This document shows, piece after piece, positions 17,083 through 25,398 of a stretch of 38,856 bases of DNA; the first letter of the stretch is position 1, and every line of letters begins with the position of its first letter. Location: positions 1 through 38,856 of the forward strand of contig NZ_CAFK01000066.1 of NCBI RefSeq assembly GCF_000239815.1, read 5' to 3'. The notes under the pieces are model-generated. The model was not told the DNA's origin. It ran no database searches and was given only the letters and a program-made list of their open reading frames with translations. The stretch is from Bradyrhizobium sp. STM 3843 (GTDB lineage Bacteria; Pseudomonadota; Alphaproteobacteria; Rhizobiales; Xanthobacteraceae). The translations under genes were made by a program, and so were the position numbers.

Positions 17083-18246
17083 ATGGGACGGCGATTTTCC
17101 GATGCCGAGGCGCTCTTGTCCCATCTGCTGGACCGGCGCGAGGACGGCATCGCTGATCCGACCGCTCGTCCCGATTTTTCACCACTCGATAACGTCTCGG
17201 AGATCGACTGTTTCGTCAGGCGGCTCGAGGAGGCCGAGTCCGCTGGTGCCATCCGCATCGTCAAGGGGAGGGGGCGCGACAGCGACCAGATCAAGCTTGT
17301 CCGATTGCAGGATACCGTGCGGCTCTATGATCTGCTCGGACGCCGTCCAGTCGCAGAACTCGCTGCAGCGGCGACCGAGCGGTTGCGCGACCGGCTTGAT
17401 GTGCCACAGGTCTTCGACACGCATATCGCTGCAATCCGCGCCACTTGGTCGCGAGGCAAGGAATGGCAGAAGCTCGGCATGGCCGACGTGGAGCGGCTAC
17501 GAACAGCGCTGCTGTTTGCCAAAGCGATCCTTGAACAGAAGCACCGCGGTACCGACTACAGGACCTTCTCGCGCAAGGTCGCGGGCGACAGCAAGGCGTT
17601 GGAGCGGCTCGAAGGCGCCGTCGTGAGGCTGCTTGTCCCGGCACTCGAGCTGCCGCCGGGAGCGCGTCCGCGCGATGCCCTCAGGACGCTCGGACTGGAG
17701 AAGTTCGCACCGCCACTGCTTCTGGCCGGCCGTCTCGATTTCGACAGCGCCGAGTTGTCCCTGATACGGCCGGCCTATTTCGGCATCCCGCCGCAGGAGG
17801 CATCGCGCATCCGCTTGCGCGAGACGCCACGCTACGTGCTGACGATCGAGAACTATGCCAGCTTCCACCGACATATCGCAGAAGCCGATCGCGACGGCAC
17901 GGGCGTGACCATCTATGTCGGCGGCTATCCGTCGCTGGCGACGCAGGATGCGTTGCGTGCGCTCGCAGGTCTCGTGCCAGACAATGTGCCGTTCTTCCAT
18001 TGGTCGGACATCGATCCTGACGGCGCCTGGATATTCCGCACCATCGAGCGGATCATCGCGCGGCCGTTGCGGCCACATCTGATGACGCCGGAGCTTGCCG
18101 AGGCGTTTGGACGGGCGCCGGACGATCCGAGCCGGCCACCGAGGCAGGCGGAAAACACCGCGATTGCAGCTCTGATAACTTATCTATCGAGCGAGGGCGC
18201 CAAATGGCTGGAGCAGGAAGAGCTCGATCCGGCAATGCCCGTGTAG
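17083..18246 (+). CDS. jetD: Wadjet component JetD (Toprim nuclease)
   Basis: JetD is the nuclease of Wadjet, related to topoisomerase VI subunit A, and it cuts plasmid DNA when the JetABC motor stalls. The 387-residue protein has a helical and winged-helix N-terminal arm (formerly DUF3322-like) and a C-terminal DUF2220 Toprim-like domain. The Toprim acidic residues are visible: E256 in LTIENYASF, and D309/D311 in HWSDIDPDG. These would coordinate the metal. The gene begins four bases after the jetC stop and ends the operon. All four genes being intact argues for an active system. No defence or mobile genes flank it, apart from the S1/P1 nuclease upstream. Confidence 0.92.
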   Translation: MGRRFSDAEALLSHLLDRREDGIADPTARPDFSPLDNVSEIDCFVRRLEEAESAGAIRIVKGRGRDSDQIKLVRLQDTVRLYDLLGRRPVAELAAAATERLRDRLDVPQVFDTHIAAIRATWSRGKEWQKLGMADVERLRTALLFAKAILEQKHRGTDYRTFSRKVAGDSKALERLEGAVVRLLVPALELPPGARPRDALRTLGLEKFAPPLLLAGRLDFDSAELSLIRPAYFGIPPQEASRIRLRETPRYVLTIENYASFHRHIAEADRDGTGVTIYVGGYPSLATQDALRALAGLVPDNVPFFHWSDIDPDGAWIFRTIERIIARPLRPHLMTPELAEAFGRAPDDPSRPPRQAENTAIAALITYLSSEGAKWLEQEELDPAMPV

Positions 18247-18389
18247 AACCGCTCTCCGCGCAGGCTGCGGTCAATCGCCACATGCGATCATCACCCGGCA
18301 TTGATCAGATGGATTGCCACAAGCGGTGATTGCGGCGGCTGATGCGGCCAACACACACCGTGCAACTCTTTTGAGTTGGCCGCCGCTCC

Positions 18390-18418
18390 TTACGGCACGA
18401 TTCACACACTTGCCGTAA
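18390..18418. other. Inverted repeat downstream of jetD
   Basis: TTACGGCA at 18390-18397 and TGCCGTAA at 18411-18418 form a perfect 8-bp inverted repeat with a 13-base loop. A second small hairpin, CAACTC-TTTT-GAGTTG, lies just before it at 18363-18378. They fall in the 219-bp gap between jetD and the BA14K-like gene and could be a terminator region, or an operator for the next gene. Neither has a T-tract. Confidence 0.35.
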
Positions 18419-18465
18419 ACACATGGTGCAGCCTGAGTTCCGGCCCCATCAATCGAGATGCCTTC

Positions 18466-19491
18466 ATGCGGATGTTTGCTCCTTCGACTGCCGTCGCACA
18501 ACGCGCCGGTATGCTGTTCTGTGTCCTTTTTGCCCTGTCCATGCCGGCCCATGCGCAGACGGTGACACCCGAGCAGCCGGCGCAGGCCGCGGCGGATAAG
18601 CCGGACGAAACAAAACCGGTCGCGTCCGACGAGAAGCCGGCGCCTGCCGAGCAGAAGCCGGTGGCTGGTGCGGCGGAGCAACCCGCAGCGACGGCGGACA
18701 AGCCGGCTGAGAACAAGGCCCAGGCCGAGCCGCAATCGGCGCCGGTGAAAGCTGACGCTGCAGATGCGAAGGATCAGCCGGCCTCGGCCGCAGAGACTCC
18801 AGCGCGCAGCGATGACAAGCCGGCCGCCGCTGAGCAGAAGACCGCTACGCCCACCGTTGTCGAGGAGAAGAAGGAGCCGGAAAAGCCGGTTCAAGCCGAG
18901 GCGAAGCCTGCCGCTGTGCAGGAGAAACCGGTTGCTGCTCCCGAGCCTGCCGCTGCGCAGAGCGAGAAAGCTCCCGCGCCTGAGACGAAGCCGGCCGACG
19001 CTGCGGAGAAGGCAGCTGTGCAGGACAAACCAGCCGACGCCGGCGCGCCATCTCCTGCGCCGGAAAAACCTGCTGTCGCGGAGGACAAGAAGTCAGCCGC
19101 AGCCCCGCAGGAATCCAAAGCCCCGCTGGATTCCAAGCCGGCGGCGGCACAGGACAAGCCGGCTGCAGCGCAGCCGACGGCCTCAGAAGCGAAAGAGGCG
19201 AAGCCTGCGGCCACACCAAAACCAGCCGACAAGCCGAAGCCGGCCGCGGTTGAAGAGAAGTCGGCCGCCAAGCCCAAAGCGGCGACGCATTCAGAACATG
19301 CGGATGATGATGCGCCCAAGCACCGCAAGCATCACGCGCGCAGTGACGATGACGAGCCGGTCAAACGCAAGCGTCATGCGCATGTCACACACAAGCCCAA
19401 GGCGCATCAGAGGTGCACCCAATTCCGCACCTATGACGAGGATCGCGGCACCTATAGGGGATACGACGGGCGCATCCATTCCTGCAGGTAA
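18466..19491 (+). CDS. Secreted Ala/Pro/Lys/Glu-rich protein with BA14K-like C-terminus
   Basis: The 341-residue product has a likely signal peptide (residues 1-32, cleavage after AHA in PAHAQT). The following 240 residues are low complexity, made almost entirely of Ala, Pro, Lys, Glu, Asp and Gln with recurring KPA, EKPA and DKPA units, and probably extended and disordered. A basic, His-rich stretch (HRKHHARSDDDEPVKRKRHAHVTHK) precedes the tail, here quoted only as KHRKHHAR and KRKRHAH. The last 25 residues, including FRTYDEDRGTYRGYDGR and a terminal Cys pair, resemble the motif of the BA14K family, first seen in a Brucella immunoreactive protein with lectin-like properties. I infer a cell-envelope protein, the linker perhaps spanning peptidoglycan. 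Confidence 0.75.
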   Translation: MRMFAPSTAVAQRAGMLFCVLFALSMPAHAQTVTPEQPAQAAADKPDETKPVASDEKPAPAEQKPVAGAAEQPAATADKPAENKAQAEPQSAPVKADAADAKDQPASAAETPARSDDKPAAAEQKTATPTVVEEKKEPEKPVQAEAKPAAVQEKPVAAPEPAAAQSEKAPAPETKPADAAEKAAVQDKPADAGAPSPAPEKPAVAEDKKSAAAPQESKAPLDSKPAAAQDKPAAAQPTASEAKEAKPAATPKPADKPKPAAVEEKSAAKPKAATHSEHADDDAPKHRKHHARSDDDEPVKRKRHAHVTHKPKAHQRCTQFRTYDEDRGTYRGYDGRIHSCR

Positions 19492-19707
19492 GCTCGGACC
19501 GATCCGGCATAGCTGTTCGCGTCGGCTCACACCGACGCGCCAGCATGTCAGGTTCTAACACGTGCGGCGGACGCCGCGACGAGCGCAGCCCGGCGGTGAC
19601 GGACTGATCATCGTCATCTTGCAGTCTCAAGTTGTGCCGCCTTGCACGACATCCCGGTTTCACGATACCATCGTTATTGCGTTGGGGATTTTGGGGGAGT
19701 GGGGCTC

Positions 19708-20637
19708 GTGCAAAGGTTGATCGTTGCTGCCGGCGCGATGGTGTTGGCGGCGCTCGTGTCGTTGTCCGCGTTTGCGCAATCGGCGCCGCCGAGCGAAGCT
19801 GCCCGCAAAGCGGAACTGAAGGCCGCCTGGCAGGCCGCGAGCCAGGCCGGCACCGACGGCCCCAGCGATATCACGCTGATCGACCAGGGTTCGCTGAAGC
19901 TGCCCGCCGACCATTTCTTCGTCCCGAAGAGCGAAGGCCTGCGTCTGCTGCGCGCACTCGGCAACGTCGTCGATGACGCGACATTCGTGGGGCTGGTGCT
20001 CGGAAAGCGTCAGAACGACCAGTGGATGGTGGTGATCCGCCATATCAAGGAAGGCTACATCAAGGAGGACGATGCCAAGAACTGGAATGCAGACGACCTC
20101 CTGAAGAACATCAGCGCCGGCGTCGAGCAGGCGAACCAGGACCGCGCCGCGCGCGGCTTTCCCGAGATGCAGGTGATCGGTTGGATCGAGCCGCCGACCT
20201 ACGATGTGAGCGCGCATCGTCTGGTGTGGTCGCTCTTGGGCAAGGACAAGGGCGAGGCGGACGACGCGCCTAAGAACGTCAATTACAACACCTACGCGCT
20301 CGGACGTGACGGCTATTTCAGCTTGAACCTTTTGTCCGGATCCGATCGGATCGCGAACGACAAGGCGGTCGCGCATGAGCTGCTGTCCGATCTCTCCTAC
20401 AACCCGGGCAAGCGCTATGAGGATTTCAGCGCGAGCACGGACCGGATCGCCGAATACGGGTTGTTGGCCTTGGTTGGCGGCGTCGCGGCGAAGAAGCTCG
20501 GACTGCTCGCGCTCGCCGGCGCATTCGTCCTGAAGTTCGCCAAGCTGATCATCTTCGGGGTGGTCGGCGCGGGTGCTGCGATCATGAATTTCTTCCGTCG
20601 CAAGCCGCGCAGCGACAACGCCGGCGGAGCCGCGTGA
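19708..20637 (+). CDS. DUF2167 family membrane-anchored protein
   Basis: This 309-residue protein fits the DUF2167 family of uncharacterised envelope proteins. A signal peptide covers about residues 1-24 (LVSLSAFAQ at its end). The large middle domain has recognisable segments such as ITLIDQGSLKLPADHFFVPK, GYIKEDDAKNWNADDLL, WIEPPTYD and LSYNPGKRYEDFS. Two hydrophobic segments near the C-terminus (about 255-300) are followed by a basic tail RRKPRSD. I chose the GTG at 19708 because GGGGGAG lies eight bases upstream; the in-frame ATG at 19642 would disrupt the signal peptide. Function of the family is unknown. No adjacent gene is overlapped. Confidence 0.85.
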   Translation: MQRLIVAAGAMVLAALVSLSAFAQSAPPSEAARKAELKAAWQAASQAGTDGPSDITLIDQGSLKLPADHFFVPKSEGLRLLRALGNVVDDATFVGLVLGKRQNDQWMVVIRHIKEGYIKEDDAKNWNADDLLKNISAGVEQANQDRAARGFPEMQVIGWIEPPTYDVSAHRLVWSLLGKDKGEADDAPKNVNYNTYALGRDGYFSLNLLSGSDRIANDKAVAHELLSDLSYNPGKRYEDFSASTDRIAEYGLLALVGGVAAKKLGLLALAGAFVLKFAKLIIFGVVGAGAAIMNFFRRKPRSDNAGGAA

Positions 20638-20938
20638 GGCGCCGACTGCATCAGCCATCCCGACTCATTCAGCCCAGGCTGCGCCTCATCTCGATCCTGC
20701 TATCGGCACGACATGAACGTCATTCACAACGTTGTTGAACTGGATTCAGTGGATTGACAGCAAGGTCCACGGCAAGCGAATTGCAGCCCCGCTGCGTGGC
20801 GTCGCGGCTGCTCCTTGGGCTGAAATTTGCTTGCGGCGCGACCAATTGGACGCAGAGTGGACAAGCGTAGTTCGGGCAGGGGCGGCACATTTCTCAGGCG
20901 CAGCTTGAGCCGACCGTCGTTCTGAAGAGGGCAGTTGA
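20638..20938. other. Intergenic region before the exporter operon
   Basis: This 301-base region holds a near-palindrome around 20722-20739 (TTCACAACGTTGTTGAA, centred on CAACGTTG) and a TTGACA hexamer at 20754-20759 without a convincing -10 at the right distance. These are candidates for the regulation of the HlyD-permease-HlyD operon. A GAGG precedes the ATG at 20939. Confidence 0.3.
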
Positions 20939-21991
20939 ATGGATTCACCTTTGCCGGAAAGCGAGACGGGTCAAGTCGCAGCCAATTCGAGCGATAAGCC
21001 GAAGACGCAACCTTCGACGCGTGCACCCGCCGTCATCGTGGCGCTGGTGGTGACGGGCGTCGCCGCGTTATCGATCTGGTATTTGATGCGGCCCGAGCCG
21101 TTGCTGGTGCAAGGCGAGGTCGACGCCACGCGCATGGATATCGCAGCCCGCATCGATGGACGTGTCGCCGAGATTCCGGTGGCGCGCGGGCAGAACCTTC
21201 CGTCCGGCGCGGTGCTGGTGAAGATCGACAACCCCGAGACCCTGGCCAAGCTCAGGGATGCCGAAGCTGCGAAGGTCGTTGCGCAGGCGCAACTCGCCCA
21301 TATCGAGGCCGGTACGCGCGTCGAAACCATTGCCGCGCAGAAAGCGGCCTATGAGCGCGCGCAGGCAGCGGCCACGCTGGCGCAGAAGACGTTCGATCGC
21401 GTCCACGAACTCTTTGGGCTTGGCCACGCGCCGCAGGCACAGCTTGACCTCGCGACGGACCGGCTGCAGGAGAGCCAGCGCGCGGCAGACCAGGCCAAAT
21501 CGGCCTATGATCAGGCCGTCAACGGCGCCACGCGCGAGGAGCGGGCGCTGGCCGCAGCCAGCGTGCAGAAGGCGACCGCTGATATCGCCGGCGTGCAGGC
21601 GCTGGTCGACCAGATGACCGTCACCGCGCCCGTTGCCGCTCAGGTCTATCAGCGCAACGTCGAACTCGGCGAATATGTCTCGCCTGGGGTGCCGCTGCTC
21701 ACTTTGATCGATCTCAGCGACATCTGGCTGCATTTCGATCTGCGTGAGGATCTCGTCAGGGCGCTGAAGGTCGGCGACCGTTTCGAGGTGCGGGTGCCGG
21801 CGCTGGGCGACCGCGCGATCACCGCCGAAGTGAAGCTGATCGCGACCCGCGGCGAGTATGCGAGCTGGCGGGCCACCCGCGCGACCGGCGCGTTCGACCT
21901 GCGCACCTTCGAGGTCCGTGCTTATCCAGTCGAGAAGGTGCCGGAGCTGCGCCCCGGAATGAGCGTCTACGCCGACTGGCGGAGCCGATGA
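20939..21991 (+). CDS. HlyD-type membrane fusion protein (first)
   Basis: This 350-residue periplasmic adaptor of the HlyD/EmrA-like group links an inner-membrane exporter to the outer membrane or periplasm. It has one N-terminal membrane anchor (about residues 22-43), a first lipoyl half (DIAARIDGRVAEIPV, NLPSGAVLVKID), a long alpha-helical hairpin (about 100-210), a second lipoyl half (MTVTAPVAAQVYQRNVELGEYVSPG) and a beta-barrel domain. The stop overlaps the permease start (ATGA), so it is coupled to the exporter. YbhG/YhiI-like adaptors of ABC exporters are the nearest kind I recognise. Substrate unknown. Confidence 0.9.
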   Translation: MDSPLPESETGQVAANSSDKPKTQPSTRAPAVIVALVVTGVAALSIWYLMRPEPLLVQGEVDATRMDIAARIDGRVAEIPVARGQNLPSGAVLVKIDNPETLAKLRDAEAAKVVAQAQLAHIEAGTRVETIAAQKAAYERAQAAATLAQKTFDRVHELFGLGHAPQAQLDLATDRLQESQRAADQAKSAYDQAVNGATREERALAAASVQKATADIAGVQALVDQMTVTAPVAAQVYQRNVELGEYVSPGVPLLTLIDLSDIWLHFDLREDLVRALKVGDRFEVRVPALGDRAITAEVKLIATRGEYASWRATRATGAFDLRTFEVRAYPVEKVPELRPGMSVYADWRSR

Positions 21992-24312
21992 TGGCATCCG
22001 TGCCCAAGCCGGGTTTCCGCCTAGTCGTCACCCGCGAATGGCGCTGGATGCTGCGCGACCGCGTGATGCCGATCCTGGTGCTCGGGGTTCCGCTCCTCGC
22101 CGTCATCGTGCTCACCGCGGTGTTCAGCCATCAGGTGATGCGCGGCCTCGGCGTTGTCGTGGTCGACGACGACAGGACGCCGACCGCGGCCACGTTCATT
22201 GAATCCGTCGCGGCGTCGCCGACGCTGGCGATCGTTGCCCGCCCGGCCGATTTGTCGGCCGCGGCCCGTGCGATCCGATCGGGCGAGGCCGGGGCGGCGG
22301 TCTACATCCCCGCGAATTTCGAGCGCGATTTGCAGGCCGGCCGCCGGCCGCAGGTCACGGCCTTCTACAATCAGCAGGCACTCACTGCGGCGGGCGTGGC
22401 CTCGCAAGGATTGTCCGATGCGTTGCATGCCGCAGCGAGCCACGTGGCCGCAGCCGGCCATAGTGCACCTTCGCGGCATCGGATCGGCACGCTCGCCGTC
22501 GAGCAGATCGCGCTCACCAATCCCGAACGCAACTATGCGCAATATCTGGTTCGCGCGCTGCTGCCCGTGGTTCTGCATATCGTGGTCGCCATCAGCGCCG
22601 GTTACGCGGTTGGCTCCGAGTTCCGGCGCCGCAGCTTGCGGGCTTGGCTCGCCTGCGCGGGCGGCAATCCCATGACCGCGCTCGCCGGCAAACTGACGCC
22701 ATTGTTCATCCTGTTCATCGGCATGATGGGCGTGCTGACGCTGGTGATCGAAGGCGTGTTCGGGATCCCATTTCGGGGCGACCTGCCGATGATGCTGGTC
22801 GCCGCGCTGCTGTTTCTGATCGCCTATCTCGCGCTTGGCGCGCTGTTGCAATTGGTGACCCGCGAGCTCGCGACAGGGCTTGCGCTCACCGGCCTGATCG
22901 TGTCGCCGGCGTTCGGCTTTGCCGGCGTCGGATTTCCCGTGATCGGCATGAACAGCTTTGCACAATATTTCGGCGCGCTGCTGCCCTTGCGCTGGTACAT
23001 GTCCATGCTGTTTGGCCAGGCGGCCCGTGGCCTGCCGGTGCAGGCGAGCGCACAGCCGTTTGCAGCACTGGCATGCTTGGCCGCTCTCTTTGTCATCCTG
23101 GCAGTGTGGCGGCTCCGCGCGATCCAGCCTACCGCTGGGAGCACGCGGACGATGGAACGCGAGCCGGAGGATCCGGCGCTGCCGCAGCGCGGCGTTGATA
23201 GCGTCTTCGCAACCGAATGGCGTCGGGTGCTGTCGAATCGCAGCGTGTTCTCGACCCTGATGCTCGCACCGCTCATCTACGGCATCTACTACCCGCAGCC
23301 CTATCTGACGCAAATTCTCCACGAGGTCCCGGTGGCAGTGGTCGACAATGACCTCACCCATCTCAGTCAGGACATCGTGCAGGCGCTCGACGCCAGCGGA
23401 ACGGTGCGCGTCGCAGTCCGCGCGCAGACCCTGGAGGAGGCGCGCGCGGCGCTTCAGCGCGGCGAAGTGTTCGCGATCCTCGGCATTCCGCCCGGTACTG
23501 AACGCGACGTGCTCAAGGGCGACGTCGCCCATCTGCCGTTCTATGCCGACGCGACCTATCTCCTGATCTTCAAGGCGACCGCCGCCGGCGTGGCATCTGC
23601 GGTCGCGACACTTTCGGCCGATCTGACCAGCCTCGGCGCACGCAGCGACGGCAGCCTGGCCAAGGCCTCTCTCGCCTCGGCAAGCCCAGCCGACATCCTG
23701 ATCCAGCCGATCTTCAATCCGACCGGCGGCTACGCGAGCTATATCGTGCCCGCAGCGTTCGTGCTGATCATTCAACAGACGCTGCTGATGGCGGTTGCGA
23801 TGCTGACGGTGGGCGGCTTGGCGGCGTGCCGTCCGCTGCCTACTGTGATCGGCCGCGCGGTCGCTCACTTGACATTGTCCTTGCCGGCGCTGGCGCTGTT
23901 TCTCGTGGTCCTGCCGCGCGTCTACGGCTTCTCGACACTCGGCCAGACCCCGGCGCTGTTTGCGCTCGCGGCCCCATTCATCCTCGCCACCAGCTTTCTG
24001 GGCCAGGCTGCCGGCGCGTGGTTCAAGCAACGCGAGACAGCCGTCCTGCTGTTTCTCGCCACCAGCATTCCGCAGCTCTTTGTCGTCGGCTTTGCCTGGC
24101 CGCGCGAGGCGATCCCGGCACCGGTCCTGACGGCAAGCCGGATATTCCCGTCCGACTTCGCTATCGACGGGCTGTTGCGGGTCAACCAGATGGGGGCCGA
24201 TCTCAACGAAGTTTGGCCCGACTGGCGCGGCCTCTGGCTGATGACGTTGGTGTATTTCACCCTGGCCTGGCTGTCGGCAAGATGGCTTCGAGGGAGGCTG
24301 ACCTATGGCTAG
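21988..24312 (+). CDS. Double-length ABC-2 type permease (two fused halves)
   Basis: The 774-residue protein is two ABC-2 permeases in one chain. Each half starts with a membrane helix (residues 27-47 and 415-435), has a periplasmic domain, and ends in five hydrophobic segments. The periplasmic domains are alike: VVVVDDDRTPTAATFIESV with GEAGAAVYIPANFERDL in the first, and VAVVDNDLTHLSQDIVQAL with GEVFAILGIPPGTERDV in the second. In E. coli the comparable YbhS/YbhR subunits are separate. The gene is overlapped on both sides by adaptor genes (4 and 8 bp). No nucleotide-binding subunit is encoded anywhere nearby, so the energy source must come from elsewhere or differ. Substrate unknown. Confidence 0.85.
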   Translation: MMASVPKPGFRLVVTREWRWMLRDRVMPILVLGVPLLAVIVLTAVFSHQVMRGLGVVVVDDDRTPTAATFIESVAASPTLAIVARPADLSAAARAIRSGEAGAAVYIPANFERDLQAGRRPQVTAFYNQQALTAAGVASQGLSDALHAAASHVAAAGHSAPSRHRIGTLAVEQIALTNPERNYAQYLVRALLPVVLHIVVAISAGYAVGSEFRRRSLRAWLACAGGNPMTALAGKLTPLFILFIGMMGVLTLVIEGVFGIPFRGDLPMMLVAALLFLIAYLALGALLQLVTRELATGLALTGLIVSPAFGFAGVGFPVIGMNSFAQYFGALLPLRWYMSMLFGQAARGLPVQASAQPFAALACLAALFVILAVWRLRAIQPTAGSTRTMEREPEDPALPQRGVDSVFATEWRRVLSNRSVFSTLMLAPLIYGIYYPQPYLTQILHEVPVAVVDNDLTHLSQDIVQALDASGTVRVAVRAQTLEEARAALQRGEVFAILGIPPGTERDVLKGDVAHLPFYADATYLLIFKATAAGVASAVATLSADLTSLGARSDGSLAKASLASASPADILIQPIFNPTGGYASYIVPAAFVLIIQQTLLMAVAMLTVGGLAACRPLPTVIGRAVAHLTLSLPALALFLVVLPRVYGFSTLGQTPALFALAAPFILATSFLGQAAGAWFKQRETAVLLFLATSIPQLFVVGFAWPREAIPAPVLTASRIFPSDFAIDGLLRVNQMGADLNEVWPDWRGLWLMTLVYFTLAWLSARWLRGRLTYG

Positions 24313-25291
24313 CATACGCATCCGGCTTCGCCGCCGCCGGCTGATCGGGCTGGCGGTGCTCGCTGCGCTGGCTGGCGGCGCCGCTTACCTGGTCTGGCGG
24401 CCGGAGCCCGATCTGCCTGTTGTCGGCATGGTCCGGTCCACCGAGATCAGGATTGCTCCCGCGGTCGGAGGTCAGCTCGCCGCCATCAAGGTCACGCGTG
24501 GTCAGCACGTCAAGACCGGCGACGTGCTCGCCGAGCTCGGCGCGCCTGAGCTTGCGGCGGCGATCGTGCAGGCCCGCACGGCAGGTGACGTGGCGCGCGC
24601 CTCACGGGCTCATGTTTATGCCGGCGCGCGCGAGGAGCAGGTCGCGATGCTCGCGGCGGAAATGCGCAAGGCGCAATCGCGCCAGGACTATGCGACGCAG
24701 CAGCTCGGCCGCACCTCGCAGCTGGCGCATGATGATTTCGCCTCGCAGGCGGCGCTCGACCAAGCGAATGCCGATGCCGACACGGCGCGCGCCGATGTTG
24801 CGGAGGCCGAGGCCAATCTTGAATCGGCCAAGGCTGGACCGACGCGTGATGAGCGCGGCATTGCCGATGCCCAGGTGGACGCTGCCGGCACGGCGCTGCG
24901 CGTATTGGAGCGACGCTTCGACAAGACCATCCTGCGCGCTCCGTCGGACGGCATCGTGGGCGTGATCGTTGCCGAAGTCGGCGAGGCTGTGCAGGCTGGC
25001 CAGCCCGTGCTCACGATCGAGGCCGTCGCGCAGCCTTGGCTTTCCTTCAACGTGCGAGAAGATCGTCTCCACGGCCTCACCGTGGGCACGAAGGTCGATC
25101 TCGTCGCCTCCGGTCATGATGGCCACTTTGCCGGCGTCGTCACGGAGTTGCTGCCGCTCGGCGAATTCGCGATCTGGCAGGCCGCGCGTGCGGTCGGCGA
25201 TCACGATCGCAACACGCTGCGCCTGCGCGTCGATCCGCTGCTCGATGCACCTGCACTTGAACCGGGAATGACGGTGCATCTCCTGCGTTAA
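24305..25291 (+). CDS. HlyD-type membrane fusion protein (second)
   Basis: This 328-residue adaptor is the partner of the first one, placed after the permease and overlapping it by 8 bp. It has an N-terminal anchor (RLIGLAVLAALAGGAAYLVW, about 11-30), lipoyl halves around EIRIAPAVGGQLAAIKV and TILRAPSDGIVGVIVAEVGE, a helical hairpin with repeated Ala/Glu/Asp positions (about 90-190) and a beta-barrel including GTKVDLVASGHDGHFAGVV. The two adaptors are clearly related but differ strongly in sequence, so this is not a recent duplication. Having two adaptors around one fused permease suggests a heteromeric adaptor ring, which is inference. Confidence 0.88.
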   Translation: MASIRIRLRRRRLIGLAVLAALAGGAAYLVWRPEPDLPVVGMVRSTEIRIAPAVGGQLAAIKVTRGQHVKTGDVLAELGAPELAAAIVQARTAGDVARASRAHVYAGAREEQVAMLAAEMRKAQSRQDYATQQLGRTSQLAHDDFASQAALDQANADADTARADVAEAEANLESAKAGPTRDERGIADAQVDAAGTALRVLERRFDKTILRAPSDGIVGVIVAEVGEAVQAGQPVLTIEAVAQPWLSFNVREDRLHGLTVGTKVDLVASGHDGHFAGVVTELLPLGEFAIWQAARAVGDHDRNTLRLRVDPLLDAPALEPGMTVHLLR

Positions 25292-25302
25292 GCGTGATCG
25301 GG

Positions 25303-25328
25303 ATCCATGCGCGCCGTGCTGCATGGAT
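25303..25328. terminator. Stem-loop after the exporter operon
   Basis: ATCCATGC at 25303-25310 pairs perfectly with GCATGGAT at 25321-25328 around a 10-base loop, 12 bases after the stop of the second adaptor gene and before the convergent flavoprotein gene. A T-tract is lacking, so strength as an intrinsic terminator is uncertain. Confidence 0.45.
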
Positions 25329-25398
25329 GCGGCGGCGAGCAAGATCGCACGCTGCGACGCTGTCGCCGCACGCGACGCGAGATCAGGTTCTCTCTCGC

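Noticed and set aside
22021..24321. 766-codon open frame antisense to the fused permease
   Set aside because: The composition is that of an antisense shadow (His/Arg/Gln-rich); the plus-strand product has clear membrane topology and overlapping neighbours.
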